This document shows, piece by piece, positions 9,530 through 18,762 of a stretch of 64,000 nt of DNA. Every line of letters begins with the position of its first letter. Positions within the stretch are counted from its first letter, which is position 1. The notes beneath the pieces were generated by a model. It was given only the letters and a program-made list of their open reading frames with translations. It made no database searches and had not been told where the DNA came from. Source of the DNA: Phytoactinopolyspora halophila (GTDB taxonomy: Bacteria; Actinomycetota; Actinomycetes; Jiangellales; Jiangellaceae); the NCBI RefSeq assembly GCF_003287285.1, contig NZ_QMIG01000013.1, positions 1-64,000 of the forward strand, written 5' to 3'. The translations under genes were made by a program, and so were the position numbers.

Positions 9530-10458
9530 GACCCGGTTCCTGGCTCGGCGCCGGTGAGCTTGATGAAGACGTCCTCGAGCGAGGTACGTCCCACCTGGAG
9601 CCCTTCAGGCATCACGTCGTGCGCGGCACACCACGAGGTGATCGTCGCCAGCACACCGGGATCGACGGTGGTCGCCACGACGTATGTCCCGGGCGAGACT
9701 TCCTGGACGCTCGCGTCTTCGGGCAGCGCGTCGCGCAACGACGCCAGGTCCAGCCGGGGCCGGCCGTTGAACCGTACGGTCGACTCGTCGTCCTCGGTCA
9801 GCTCCGCCGGGCTGCCCTGCGCGACCTGCTGACCGTCGTGGATGATCACCACATGGTCGGCGAGCCGCTCGGCCTCCTCGATGAGGTGCGTGCAGAGGAC
9901 GACGGTCACGCCGGCGGCGCGCAGCTCGCTCAACGTGTCCCACACCGAGCGGCGCATCCGCGGGTCGAGTCCGGCCGTTGGTTCGTCGAGGAAGACGAGC
10001 TCGGGCCGGCCGACCAGGGCCGCGGCGAGCGCTACCCGCTGGCGCTGCCCGCCCGAGAGGCGGCGCATGGGCGTGCGGGCCGTGTCGCCGAGCTCGAGTT
10101 GCTCCACGAGTGTGGCGACGTCGAGTGGGGTGGCGTGCAGGCGGGCTAGGTGGCTGAGGAGTTCGACACCGCGCGCGCCGGGGTAGAAGCCGGCGCCTTC
10201 CTGGAGCATGACGCCGACACGGGGACGCAGCCGCCGGGCGTCGCGCTGCGGATCGAGGCCGAGGACGCGGACGGTTCCGGAGTCGGGGCGGCGGTATCCC
10301 TCACAGCATTCGATGGTGGTGGTCTTGCCGGCGCCGTTGGGTCCGAGCACCGACGTGATCGTGCCGCTAGGTATGGTGAGCGACAAGCCGTCGACGGCGG
10401 GCACGCGGCCATAGCACTTGACCAGCGATTCGATCTCGACGGCTGCAGAGGTGCTCAC
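9526..10458 (-). CDS. ABC transporter ATP-binding protein
   Basis: DrrA-like nucleotide-binding protein of 310 residues. Walker A is GPNGAGKTTT near residue 40, the signature is LSGGQRQRVALAAA, and Walker B is LVFLDEPTAGLDPRMR near 160. An extended C-terminal domain of about 90 residues (after VAQGSPAELTEDDE) is typical of DrrA-type exporters. It starts at ATG 10458 and overlaps the permease gene by 4 bp. The divergent side carries a membrane-anchored unknown protein and then sufR. Confidence 0.92.
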   Translation of the reverse strand: MSTSAAVEIESLVKCYGRVPAVDGLSLTIPSGTITSVLGPNGAGKTTTIECCEGYRRPDSGTVRVLGLDPQRDARRLRPRVGVMLQEGAGFYPGARGVELLSHLARLHATPLDVATLVEQLELGDTARTPMRRLSGGQRQRVALAAALVGRPELVFLDEPTAGLDPRMRRSVWDTLSELRAAGVTVVLCTHLIEEAERLADHVVIIHDGQQVAQGSPAELTEDDESTVRFNGRPRLDLASLRDALPEDASVQEVSPGTYVVATTVDPGVLATITSWCAAHDVMPEGLQVGRTSLEDVFIKLTGAEPGTGS

Positions 10459-10502
10459 GCCCGCGAGTCTGGCACGCTTTCACCGGTGCGGACGTTCCCG
10501 GG

Positions 10503-11306
10503 TCACGGCACGCCGTACGTGTGCCAGACATCGCCTGGGATGAGGTCGAGCACGTCGCACATGGCATCGAGCTGTCGCTGGACGAGTGTGGCGCGCATGT
10601 AGCCGCGACTGTAGGACAGCATGACGTCGCCCTCGATGCGCCATGACCAGGTCCCGGACCTGGCCAGCAGGCGCACCATTTCCGGATGCAGCAGGCTCCG
10701 GGCGAAATCGGGATCCGGGCACACGACTTTGTACTGGTTGTCGAAGAACGAATCGCCGGTCTCCACGCGGTCGAAACCGAATGCCCGGGCGAGCCTGCCA
10801 CCGAGGAGCCCTTCCGGCCCGAGTGAGATGGGTGGCAGCGAGAGCGGCAGTTCGATCACGAACACACGGTGATGGAAGGTCGACGTGCTCCTGCCCCGGC
10901 CGAGCCGTGCGACGGAGTGCTTGCCGAACCGGCCCGCTTGGGCGTGTCCGCCACCGCCGCGGAGTTCGTTCCCGGTGTAGCGAGCGCTGCCGGGGTGAGA
11001 CTGCGGTTCGTCGAGCGCGGGTCCCGGGGGCGGACCCATGGTGTAGGAATACTGAAAGGCGGTGAACGGCCGTCCCCGGTACTCGCCCGAGACGACGTCG
11101 CGTGCTTTCATATCGCGCCCGACGTCCCGGAACGGCGGACCACTCCAGCGGGTGGTCAAGTTGTCGTTCCGCTCAACCCAATGCCAGCCGTATGACATCG
11201 CCAGCTCGCGGATGTCTTGCTTTCGTCTCTGATGCATCCGGCGGTTCCAGACGACCGCGGCCGCCACCGCGAGCCCGATGACGACGAGGATGATACCGCC
11301 TTCCAT
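10503..11306 (-). CDS. Membrane-anchored protein of unknown function
   Basis: A 267-residue protein with a single N-terminal membrane anchor (GGIILVVIGLAVAAAVVW, residues 3-20). A basic stretch (RRMHQRRKQD) and a cytoplasmic domain of about 230 residues follow, with no motif I can name. The middle is glycine-rich (GNELRGGGGHAQAG). GGAGGGG lies just before the ATG at 11306, which settles the start; the longer reading frame upstream overlaps the sufR promoter and is not used. In mycobacteria this slot between the ABC exporter and sufR holds the mannosyltransferase mptB; this protein is much smaller and unrelated to that type. Confidence 0.75.
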   Translation of the reverse strand: MEGGIILVVIGLAVAAAVVWNRRMHQRRKQDIRELAMSYGWHWVERNDNLTTRWSGPPFRDVGRDMKARDVVSGEYRGRPFTAFQYSYTMGPPPGPALDEPQSHPGSARYTGNELRGGGGHAQAGRFGKHSVARLGRGRSTSTFHHRVFVIELPLSLPPISLGPEGLLGGRLARAFGFDRVETGDSFFDNQYKVVCPDPDFARSLLHPEMVRLLARSGTWSWRIEGDVMLSYSRGYMRATLVQRQLDAMCDVLDLIPGDVWHTYGVP

Positions 11307-11426
11307 GGCCCCTCCAGCCCGTGTGGCTACAGCTGAACGCTTCCCGGGGCGTTCTCGTGCCTGCGAGAACACCGCGCCCGGCTGAGTATGGTTCAAGTCT
11401 GGCAGAACCCGGGAGTACGCGCACGG

Positions 11427-11445
11427 TAAGGTAAGCCTGACCTGC
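11427..11445. promoter_or_regulatory. Possible DtxR/IdeR iron box upstream of sufR
   Basis: The sequence TAAGGTAAGCCTGACCTGC agrees with the 19-bp IdeR/DtxR consensus at 13 positions, including the AGGT/ACCT half-sites. It lies 70-90 bp before the sufR start and about 120 bp before the divergent gene start. Iron control of suf would be sensible, but one box by eye is only suggestive. Confidence 0.4.
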
Positions 11446-11515
11446 GTGACTGACGCCACCAGGGCCTGTGGGCCGGGGATTTGTCTCGCGGCCGGAAATA
11501 GAGCACGATGGTGTT

Positions 11516-12208
11516 GTGAAAAATGTGCGTACGGCTACCGAGGCGGCAGAGGAGTCCTCCGTCGCGCAGGAGTCGCACGCGCGCACACGGGAACGTGTAG
11601 CCCGCGCGATTCTGGAGAACGGGCCGTCTACGGCGGCGGCACTCGCAGATCAGCTCGGGCTGACTCCGGCAGCAGTGCGACGGCATCTGGACGCGCTCCT
11701 CGCCGACGGCGTGATCGAGGCTCGTGAGCAGCGAGTGTACGGTCAGCGTGGACGCGGGCGCCCGGCCAAGGTGTTCGTCATCACCGATGCCGGGCGCGAC
11801 GAGTTCGAACAGGCCTATGACGACCTCGCGGTGGGGGCATTGCAGTTCCTCGCCGACACCGGGGGAGAAGAACTGGTTGCGGCGTTCGCCCGGCACCGCG
11901 TCGCCGACCTCGAACGCCGGTACCGACCGGTCATCGAGGCGGTGGAGCCGGCGGAACGCACCAGGGTGCTGGCCGAAGTGCTCAGTGACGACGGCTACGC
12001 GGCGTCGGCGGACGAGTCGCCGGTGACGGACGGGGAGCAACTGTGCCAGCACCACTGTCCGGTGGCGCACGTCGCCGAGCGGTTCCCACAACTGTGCGAG
12101 GCCGAGACCGAGGTGTTCGCGCGGCTGCTGAACACTCATGTGCAGCGGATCGCGACGATCGCTCACGGCGACGGCGTCTGCACGACGCACGTGCCTCGAA
12201 GCCCGTAG
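11516..12208 (+). CDS. sufR: SufR, Fe-S cluster-sensing repressor of the suf operon
   Basis: ArsR/DeoR-like winged-helix regulator of 230 residues from GTG 11516. The helix-turn-helix is at about residues 25-80 (GPSTAAALADQLGLTPAAVR then GRPAKVFVIT). The C-terminal half holds the cysteines expected to bind a cluster, LCQHHCPVAHVAERFPQLC, the pattern of SufR proteins. It stands 45 bp before sufB on the same strand, as in mycobacteria and other actinobacteria, where it represses the operon when holo. There is no good ribosome site before GTG 11516, so it may be translated leaderless. Confidence 0.92.
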   Translation: MKNVRTATEAAEESSVAQESHARTRERVARAILENGPSTAAALADQLGLTPAAVRRHLDALLADGVIEAREQRVYGQRGRGRPAKVFVITDAGRDEFEQAYDDLAVGALQFLADTGGEELVAAFARHRVADLERRYRPVIEAVEPAERTRVLAEVLSDDGYAASADESPVTDGEQLCQHHCPVAHVAERFPQLCEAETEVFARLLNTHVQRIATIAHGDGVCTTHVPRSP

Positions 12209-12253
12209 CCTCGAGGCAGCACACGGACGATTCCTGAGGAGAGGATCTCGCAT

Positions 12254-13666
12254 ATGACCACCACAGCCCACCCGGAGCTCGAAGGTCTCGGCCGGTACGA
12301 ATACGGCTGGTCCGACCCGGACACCGCCGGCGCGGCGGCAAAGCGCGGTCTGAACGAGGACGTCGTCCGTGAGATCTCCGCGCAGAAGGGTGAGCCGGAG
12401 TGGATGCTCGACATCCGGCTGAAGGCCTTGCGGCTCTTCGAGAAGAAGCCGATGCCCACGTGGGGCGCCGACGTGTCGAACATCGATTTCGACAACATCA
12501 AGTACTTCGTCCGTTCCACGGAGCAGCAGGCGACGTCCTGGGACGAGCTTCCCACCGACATCAAGAACACCTACGACAAGCTGGGCATCCCAGAGGCGGA
12601 GAAGCAGCGGCTGGTCGCCGGTGTCGCGGCGCAGTACGAGTCCGAGGTCGTGTACCACCAGATCCGCGAGGACCTGGAGCAGCAGGGTGTCATCTTCATG
12701 GACACCGACACCGGCCTGCGCGAGCACCCGGAGCTGTTCAAGGAGTACTTCGCTTCGGTCATCCCCGCGGGTGACAACAAGTTCTCCGCGCTGAACACGG
12801 CAGTCTGGTCCGGTGGCTCGTTCATCTACGTGCCGAAGGGCGTGCACGTCGACATCCCGCTGCAGGCCTACTTCCGGATCAACACGGAGAACATGGGCCA
12901 GTTCGAGCGGACGCTGATCATCGTCGACGAGGACGCCTACGTCCACTATGTCGAGGGTTGCACCGCCCCGATCTACTCGTCGGACTCGCTGCACAGCGCC
13001 GTCGTCGAGATCGTGGTGAAGAAGGGTGCGCGCGCCCGCTACACCACCATCCAGAACTGGTCGAACAACGTATACAACCTGGTCACCAAGCGGGCGACGG
13101 CCGCCGAGGGCGCCACCATGGAGTGGGTCGACGGCAACATCGGCTCCAAGGTGACCATGAAGTACCCGGCGATCTGGCTGATGGGAGAGCACGCCAAGGG
13201 TGAGACGCTCTCGCTCGCGTTCGCCAGCGAGGACCAGCACCAGGACTCCGGGGCCAAGATGGTCCACATGGCGCCGAACACGTCCAGCTCGATCGTCTCC
13301 AAGTCGGTCGCCCGCAGCGGTGGGCGCACGTCGTATCGGGGCCTGGTTCAGGTCATGCCGCGAGCGACGGCCAGCGCCAGCAACGTGTTGTGTGACGCGC
13401 TGCTGATCGACACGGTTTCGCGTTCGGACACATATCCGTACGTCGACATCCGCAACGACGACGTGTCCATGGGCCACGAGGCCACGGTGTCCAAGGTCAG
13501 CGAGGATCAGCTGTTCTACCTCACCAGTCGCGGCATTCCCGAGGACGAGGCGATGGCCATGATCGTGCGTGGTTTCATCGAGCCGATCGCTCGTGAATTG
13601 CCGATGGAGTACGCGCTTGAGCTCAACCGCCTGATCGAGCTGCAGATGGAAGGGGCGGTCGGCTGA
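12254..13666 (+). CDS. sufB: Fe-S cluster scaffold subunit SufB
   Basis: SufB of the SufBCD scaffold complex, 470 residues, normal full length and with no intein. Recognised by [28 protein letters not shown] (in pieces), the [13 protein letters not shown] stretch, and the beta-helix core ending with the catalytically important region [18 protein letters not shown] near residue 400. The start is ATG 12254, seven bases after GAGGAGAGGA. It heads the structural genes sufB-D-C-S-U in the cytoplasmic Fe-S assembly pathway. Confidence 0.97.
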   Translation: MTTTAHPELEGLGRYEYGWSDPDTAGAAAKRGLNEDVVREISAQKGEPEWMLDIRLKALRLFEKKPMPTWGADVSNIDFDNIKYFVRSTEQQATSWDELPTDIKNTYDKLGIPEAEKQRLVAGVAAQYESEVVYHQIREDLEQQGVIFMDTDTGLREHPELFKEYFASVIPAGDNKFSALNTAVWSGGSFIYVPKGVHVDIPLQAYFRINTENMGQFERTLIIVDEDAYVHYVEGCTAPIYSSDSLHSAVVEIVVKKGARARYTTIQNWSNNVYNLVTKRATAAEGATMEWVDGNIGSKVTMKYPAIWLMGEHAKGETLSLAFASEDQHQDSGAKMVHMAPNTSSSIVSKSVARSGGRTSYRGLVQVMPRATASASNVLCDALLIDTVSRSDTYPYVDIRNDDVSMGHEATVSKVSEDQLFYLTSRGIPEDEAMAMIVRGFIEPIARELPMEYALELNRLIELQMEGAVG

Positions 13667-13724
13667 CGCCGACGCCCCGACATCGCCGGATACCGTACAA
13701 CGTCAAGACCAGGACCAGGAGCAG

Positions 13725-14954
13725 ATGAGCACCGCTACCGAAACGCCGGCACAGCACGGCCTGACCGCCCACTCTCACGGTGCCGCAGCCGATGAGAAGG
13801 GCAGCGCCCAGAGCGCCCTCGATCGGTTCGCCTCGTTCGACGTCGCCGACCATCCCGTGCCACATGGCAAGGAAGAGGAGTGGCGATTCACACCGATGAG
13901 CCGGCTGCGCGGCCTGCACGATGATGCCGCCCTGGACGGCGGGGACGTCGCGGTGTCCGTCGATGCCGATCCGCAGGTCACGGTCGAGACCGTGGGAGCA
14001 GACGACCCCCGGCGGGGGACGTCGAGCTACGTTCCCGTTGACCGTCCCAGTGCGCGGGCGTGGGAGGCGGCCGAGAAGGTCCTGGCCGTGGACATCCCGG
14101 TCGAGGCCGAGATCGAGCGGCCGACGTTCGTGCAGCTGAGTGGCTCGTCGGCGGAACAGGGCGCCGCTGGGCACATCGTCATCACGGCCGGGCGGCACAG
14201 CAAGTCCGTCGTCGTCCTCGAGTACGGCGGCTCGGCCGCCCTGGTGGACAACGTGGAAGTGGTCGCCGGCGATGGCGCGGAACTCACCGTGGTCACCGTC
14301 CAGGATTGGGCGGATGATGCCGTTCACCTGTCGCATCATCACGTGCGCACCGGTCGGGATGCCACGGTGAAGCACGCGATCATCACGTTCGGTGGCGACC
14401 TCGTGCGAACGGGGACGACGCTGAACTACGCCGGTCCCGGTGGGGATGCGACGCTGCTGGGGCTGTACTACGCCGACGCTGGTCAGCACATCGAGAACCG
14501 GCTCATCGTCGATCACAACACGCCGAACGGCACCAGCGACGTCGAATACAAGGGAGCGCTGCAGGGGAAGAAGGCACACGCGGTGTGGATCGGTGACGTG
14601 CTGATCCGCAAGGAGGCTCTGGGGATCAACACCTACGAGCTCAACCGCAACCTCGTGCTCACCGACGGTGCCCGGGCCGATTCCGTGCCGAACCTGGAGA
14701 TCGAGACCGGTGAAATCGAGGGTGCCGGGCACGCCAGCGCGACCGGCCGCTTCGACGACGAGCAGCTGTTCTACCTGCAGGCCCGGGGCATTCCCGCGGA
14801 CCTCGCCCGCAAGCTCGTCGTCCGCGGCTTCTTCGCGTCGTTGATCAACCGGATCGGCGTCCCCCAGCTGACCGAGCGGTTGATGGCAACGGTCGAGCGC
14901 GAGCTCGCCGTCGTCGAGGCGATGGCCTCTGATGACGCGTCCGGCGGCGCCTGA
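13725..14954 (+). CDS. sufD: Fe-S cluster assembly protein SufD
   Basis: SufD, 409 residues, the partner of SufB. The N-terminus is variable and His/Ala rich; the shared SufBD core begins around residue 130. The C-terminal end has the family run HASATGRFDDEQLFYLQARG followed by IPADLARKLVVRGFF, equivalent to the same region of SufB. It sits 58 bp after sufB and 47 bp before sufC on the same strand. No odd features. Confidence 0.96.
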   Translation: MSTATETPAQHGLTAHSHGAAADEKGSAQSALDRFASFDVADHPVPHGKEEEWRFTPMSRLRGLHDDAALDGGDVAVSVDADPQVTVETVGADDPRRGTSSYVPVDRPSARAWEAAEKVLAVDIPVEAEIERPTFVQLSGSSAEQGAAGHIVITAGRHSKSVVVLEYGGSAALVDNVEVVAGDGAELTVVTVQDWADDAVHLSHHHVRTGRDATVKHAIITFGGDLVRTGTTLNYAGPGGDATLLGLYYADAGQHIENRLIVDHNTPNGTSDVEYKGALQGKKAHAVWIGDVLIRKEALGINTYELNRNLVLTDGARADSVPNLEIETGEIEGAGHASATGRFDDEQLFYLQARGIPADLARKLVVRGFFASLINRIGVPQLTERLMATVERELAVVEAMASDDASGGA

Positions 14955-15001
14955 CCCCACCCAACCTGGTACGAGATTCGAAACGAGGCAGAAACGAGCT
15001 G

Positions 15002-15760
15002 ATGAGTACTCTCGAGATCCGCGATCTGCACGTGTCCGTCGAAGGGGAGAACGGGCCGGTGCAGATCCTGCACGGCGTCAACCTCACCGTGAACACGAGC
15101 GAGACGCACGCGATCATGGGACCCAACGGTTCCGGAAAGTCCACACTGGCCTATGCCCTGGCCGGGCACCCGAAGTACACGGTGACGTCGGGCTCGGTCA
15201 CGCTTGACGGCGAGGACGTGCTGGACATGACCGTCGACGAGCGGGCACGGGCCGGCCTGTTCCTGGCGATGCAGTACCCGGTGGAGGTGCCGGGCGTGTC
15301 GGTGTCGAACTTCCTGCGCAGCGCGAAGACGGCGATCGACGGTGAGGCACCGAAGCTGCGGACGTGGGTCAAGGACGTCAAGAACGCCATGGAGAACCTG
15401 CGCATCGACGAGAACTTCGCCGAGCGCGAGCTCAACACCGGGTTCTCCGGTGGTGAGAAGAAGCGTCACGAGATCCTGCAGTTGGAGCTGCTGAACCCGA
15501 CGTTCGCGGTGCTCGACGAGACCGACTCGGGCCTGGACATCGACGCGTTGCGGATCGTCTCGGATGGCGTCAACCGTTTCACCTCCGGTGGCGACAAGGG
15601 CGTCATGTTGATCACGCACTACACGCGGATCCTGCGCTACATCAAGCCGGACCACGTGCACGTGTTCATCGCCGGCCGGATCGCCGAGGAAGGCGGTCCC
15701 GAACTGGCCGAGAAGCTCGAGGAGCACGGCTACGAGGGCTACGTGGGCGCATCCGCCTGA
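15002..15760 (+). CDS. sufC: SufC ATPase
   Basis: ABC-type ATPase of the SufBCD complex, 252 residues. Walker A is GPNGSGKSTLAYALAGHP near residue 39, the signature is FSGGEKKRHEILQ, and Walker B is FAVLDETDSGLDIDALR, all in the SufC-specific form. ATP hydrolysis drives shape changes of SufB-SufD during cluster building. It starts at ATG 15002. A long hairpin follows the stop codon directly, before sufS. Confidence 0.97.
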   Translation: MSTLEIRDLHVSVEGENGPVQILHGVNLTVNTSETHAIMGPNGSGKSTLAYALAGHPKYTVTSGSVTLDGEDVLDMTVDERARAGLFLAMQYPVEVPGVSVSNFLRSAKTAIDGEAPKLRTWVKDVKNAMENLRIDENFAERELNTGFSGGEKKRHEILQLELLNPTFAVLDETDSGLDIDALRIVSDGVNRFTSGGDKGVMLITHYTRILRYIKPDHVHVFIAGRIAEEGGPELAEKLEEHGYEGYVGASA

Positions 15761-15770
15761 CCAAAGCTTT

Positions 15771-15862
15771 CCGAATGATCATGTTTGGTACGTTTCTCCG
15801 ACCCGTAACACGCCTACAGCCGTGTTACGGCCCGAGAAAACGTACCAAACATGATCATTCGG
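15771..15862. repeat. Long hairpin between sufC and sufS
   Basis: The first 25 bases, 15771-15795 (starting CCGAATGATCATG), are mirrored perfectly at the 3' end, finishing at 15862. An inner stem CCGTAACACG/CGTGTTACGG (about 15813-15840) sits near the centre. The core TGATCATG is shared with other hairpins in the window. It lies inside an operon, so it may attenuate or process the mRNA; TAAAAT at 15871-15876 could be a -10 for a second promoter. Confidence 0.75.
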
Positions 15863-15890
15863 AGGCAGGCTAAAATAGAGGAGGCAAGAG

Positions 15891-17159
15891 GTGGTGCACC
15901 AGATGGCTAGCCCGCTCGACGTCGATCGCGTTCGCAAGGACTTCCCGATCCTCGAGCGCAGGCTGGCCGGTGACCGGCCGCTCGCTTATCTCGACTCGGC
16001 CAACACCTCCCAGAAACCCCGCCCGGTGCTGGACACCATCGCCGAGCACTACGAGCGGCACAACGCGAACGTCGCCCGGGCCGTGCACCAGCTCGGGGAA
16101 GAGGCCACGGCCGCCTACGAGGGAGCCCGGGACAAGATCGCCGCGTTCATCGGCGCGCCGAGCCGGGACGAGGTGGTCTTCGCGAAGAACGCCTCGGAGG
16201 CGCTGAACCTGGTGGCGCACACGCTGGCCAGCGGGCTGGCGGAGGACCCGTGGTACCGGCTCGGGCCGGGTGACGAGATCGTCATCACCGAGATGGAGCA
16301 CCACTCGAACATCGTGCCCTGGCAGCTCGTCGCCCAGCGCACCGGCGCCACGCTGCGCTGGTTCGGCCTCACCGACGACGGCCGGCTCGATCTCTCCACG
16401 ATCGACGACGTGATCAACGCGCGGACCAAGGTCGTCTCGTTCGTGCACCAGTCGAACATCGTCGGGACCATCAACCCCGTGTCACGGCTCGTCGAGCGCG
16501 CCCACGACGTCGGCGCGCTCGTCGTCGTCGACGGCTCGCAGGCCGTACCGCACATGCCCGTCGACGTCACCGAGGCCGGCGCGGACCTCTACGTCTTCAC
16601 CGGGCACAAGATGTGCGGTCCGACCGGGATCGGCGTGCTCTGGGGACGCCGGGAGGTGCTGGACGCCCTGCCGCCCTTCCTGGGTGGCGGCGAGATGATC
16701 GAGACCGTGGCCATGGAAGGCTCCACGTTCGCGCCCGTGCCGCACAAGTTCGAAGCCGGTACGCCGCCCATCGCGCAGGCCGTCGGACTGGGTGCTGCGG
16801 TGGACTACCTGAGCGGCCTCGGAATGGACAAGGTCCACGAGCACGAGCGGAACATCACCGCCTACGCACTGGAGCGGCTGCGTGACGTCGACGGCGTCAC
16901 CATCATCGGACCGGACACGAGCACCGACCGCGGCGGCACGGTGTCATTCACCGTCGATCGTGTGCACCCGCACGATGTCGGGCAGCTACTCGACGAGGAT
17001 GGTGTCGCGGTGCGTGTCGGGCATCACTGCGCCCGGCCGGTCTGCCTGCGGTATGGAATACCGGCGACGACGCGTGCGTCGTTCTATCTGTACACGACGA
17101 GCGCGGAGATCGACGCATTGATCGACGGAATCGAACGGGTGAAGAGGTTCTTCTGGTGA
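15891..17159 (+). CDS. sufS: Cysteine desulfurase SufS
   Basis: PLP-dependent class V aminotransferase fold, 422 residues; it takes sulfur from cysteine for Fe-S assembly. Family landmarks are YLDSANTSQKP near residue 32, TEMEHHSNIVPWQ near 135, DGSQAVPHMPVDV near 210, and the PLP lysine in FTGHKMCGPTGIGVLWGRRE near 240. The sulfur-accepting cysteine lies in VRVGHHCARPVC near residue 380. The GTG at 15891 follows AGAGGAGG by six bases; ATG 15903 is an alternative. The stop overlaps sufU by 4 bp. Confidence 0.96.
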   Translation: MVHQMASPLDVDRVRKDFPILERRLAGDRPLAYLDSANTSQKPRPVLDTIAEHYERHNANVARAVHQLGEEATAAYEGARDKIAAFIGAPSRDEVVFAKNASEALNLVAHTLASGLAEDPWYRLGPGDEIVITEMEHHSNIVPWQLVAQRTGATLRWFGLTDDGRLDLSTIDDVINARTKVVSFVHQSNIVGTINPVSRLVERAHDVGALVVVDGSQAVPHMPVDVTEAGADLYVFTGHKMCGPTGIGVLWGRREVLDALPPFLGGGEMIETVAMEGSTFAPVPHKFEAGTPPIAQAVGLGAAVDYLSGLGMDKVHEHERNITAYALERLRDVDGVTIIGPDTSTDRGGTVSFTVDRVHPHDVGQLLDEDGVAVRVGHHCARPVCLRYGIPATTRASFYLYTTSAEIDALIDGIERVKRFFW

Positions 17160-17605
17160 GTGAGTCCCTGTACCAGGAGATTATCCTGGACCACTACAAG
17201 AACCCGAACGGTCGGGGCTTGCGCGAGCCATTCGACGCCGAGTCCCACCACACCAACCCGACATGTGGTGACGAGATCACCGTGCGGGTGACGCTGGATG
17301 GCAGCACGGTGGCCGACGTCTCCTACGACGGGCAGGGATGCTCGATCAGCCAGGCATCGGCCAGCGTGTTGCACGAGCTGCTGACCGGGAGCGACGTGCA
17401 GCAAGCCTTCGACGTTGAGGCCGCGTTCGTCGAGCTCATGCAGGGCCGGGGTGAGGTCGAACCAGATGAGGATATCCTCGGTGACGGCGTCGCGTTCGCG
17501 GGTGTCGCGCGCTATCCCGCGCGGGTGAAGTGCGCGCTCCTGTCGTGGATGGCGTTCAAGGACGCGGCCGCCCGGGCAGTGGCCGGCGGGGAGGCGCATC
17601 GTTGA
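17156..17605 (+). CDS. sufU: SufU, zinc-dependent sulfur acceptor for SufS
   Basis: IscU-like SufU protein of 149 residues. It has the three cysteines and the aspartate of the family: NPTCGDEI near residue 38-45, GQGCSISQASAS near 61, and RVKCALLSW near 130. In Gram-positive SUF systems it accepts persulfide from SufS and passes it to SufBCD. The GTG start overlaps the sufS stop, so translation is coupled. Confidence 0.95.
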   Translation: MSESLYQEIILDHYKNPNGRGLREPFDAESHHTNPTCGDEITVRVTLDGSTVADVSYDGQGCSISQASASVLHELLTGSDVQQAFDVEAAFVELMQGRGEVEPDEDILGDGVAFAGVARYPARVKCALLSWMAFKDAAARAVAGGEAHR

Positions 17606-17700
17606 GATGTCGGCCTCGCCTGCGGTTTCGCTGCTCGCTGATGTCCGTGTCGACCCGCGTCGGCATCGATCGGATGCCCCGATAGGAGGCGTGAGTTCTC

Positions 17701-18018
17701 ATGACTACCACAGTTGACCTGGAAGATCTGAAAGAGGCACTACGAGACGTCGTGGACCCCGAGCTCGGCGTCAACGTCGTCGATCTCGGTCTCGTCTATG
17801 GCGTGAGCGTCGACGAGGACAACGTCGCGACTCTGGACATGACGCTGACCAGCGCGGCGTGCCCGCTGACCGATGTGATCGAGGAACAGGCCAAGTCCGT
17901 CACCGATGGCCTGGTCAGTGACTTGCAGATCAACTGGGTCTGGATGCCGCCCTGGGGCCCCGAGAAGATCACCGACGAGGGACGCGAGCAGTTGCGCGCA
18001 CTGGGCTTCAACGTATGA
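17701..18018 (+). CDS. DUF59/SufT-type Fe-S assembly factor
   Basis: A 105-residue MIP18/DUF59 protein. It contains LRDVVDPELGVNVVDLGLVY (residues 11-30) and the cysteine of TSAACPLTDVIEEQ near residue 60, both typical of the family that helps load or carry Fe-S clusters. It closes the suf operon 95 bp after sufU, as in mycobacteria. Its stop overlaps the next gene start (ATGA), so the HAD hydrolase is coupled to it. Confidence 0.92.
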   Translation: MTTTVDLEDLKEALRDVVDPELGVNVVDLGLVYGVSVDEDNVATLDMTLTSAACPLTDVIEEQAKSVTDGLVSDLQINWVWMPPWGPEKITDEGREQLRALGFNV

Positions 18019-18644
18019 GCCCACCGCGGACCGTCGTCTTCGACCTGGGCGGCGTGCTCGTCGATTGGAACCCGCGGTATCTGTACCGGCAGCTGCTGCC
18101 GACCGACGACGATGTCGAGTGGCTGTTGGCGGAGGTCACCACGGGCGCATGGAACAAGGAGCAGGATCGCGGCCGGTCGTGGGCGGAGGCCGTCGAGAAG
18201 CTCAGCGCACAGTTTCCCGAGTACGCAGAGCTGATCGCTGCCTATGACGAGCGCTGGGACGAGATGCTCGGCGGCGCGTTCGGTGGAATGGTGGAGATCC
18301 TCGACGAGCTGCGGACAACAGGTGTCGGGCTCTACGCGTTGACCAACTGGTCGGCGGAGAAGTTTCCCATCGCCCGGGAACGTTACCCGTGGTTGTCGTG
18401 GTTTCAGGGGATCGTGGTCTCGGGCGAGGAGAAGCTGGTCAAGCCCGATCCGCAGATCTATCGCGTGCTTCTCGAGCGCTACGGTATCGAGCCGGCCTCG
18501 ACGGTGTATCTCGACGACGTGTCCGCGAACGTGGCGGCAGCCCGCGAGCTCGGAATGGTCGGCCTGCACGTTACCGGTGATGATCCGGAGCGGGCCCGGG
18601 CCGAGCTGGCAGAGATGGGGCTGGTTTCTGCGTCCCGTGAGTGA
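18015..18644 (+). CDS. HAD-family hydrolase
   Basis: Haloacid dehalogenase superfamily phosphatase, subfamily IA, 209 residues. Motif I is VVFDLGGVLVDWNP with the nucleophile in FDLGG near residue 10. The threonine of LYALTNWS is motif II, the lysine of EEKLVKPDPQIY is motif III, and VYLDDVSANVAAAREL is motif IV. The cap domain lies between motifs I and II. It overlaps the DUF59 gene by 4 bp. Substrate unknown; sugar phosphates are common for this group. Confidence 0.88.
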   Translation: MSPPRTVVFDLGGVLVDWNPRYLYRQLLPTDDDVEWLLAEVTTGAWNKEQDRGRSWAEAVEKLSAQFPEYAELIAAYDERWDEMLGGAFGGMVEILDELRTTGVGLYALTNWSAEKFPIARERYPWLSWFQGIVVSGEEKLVKPDPQIYRVLLERYGIEPASTVYLDDVSANVAAARELGMVGLHVTGDDPERARAELAEMGLVSASRE

Positions 18645-18734
18645 TCGGTGTGGAGTTTCCGTACGTCCTGCGTGGACAAACGGCCGCTATCACGACCTTT
18701 TCTCCCCGCAGCCCCGACCGAAACTCCACACCGA
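18645..18734. terminator. Inverted repeat between convergent HAD and LacI genes
   Basis: The arms 18646-18659 (CGGTGTGGAGTTTC) and 18720-18733 pair perfectly over 14 bp around a 60-nt loop. Placed between two converging genes, it fits a shared terminator. It lacks the TGATCATG core of the other hairpins. Confidence 0.55.
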
Positions 18735-18762
18735 ACGACGGCTGGAGTAACCAGGCTGGCCG

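Noticed and set aside
11393-13477. 694-residue reverse-strand frame opposite sufR/sufB
   Set aside because: Antisense shadow of sufB. The composition is Arg/His/Val-rich with no recognisable domain, while the plus strand encodes clear SufR and SufB.
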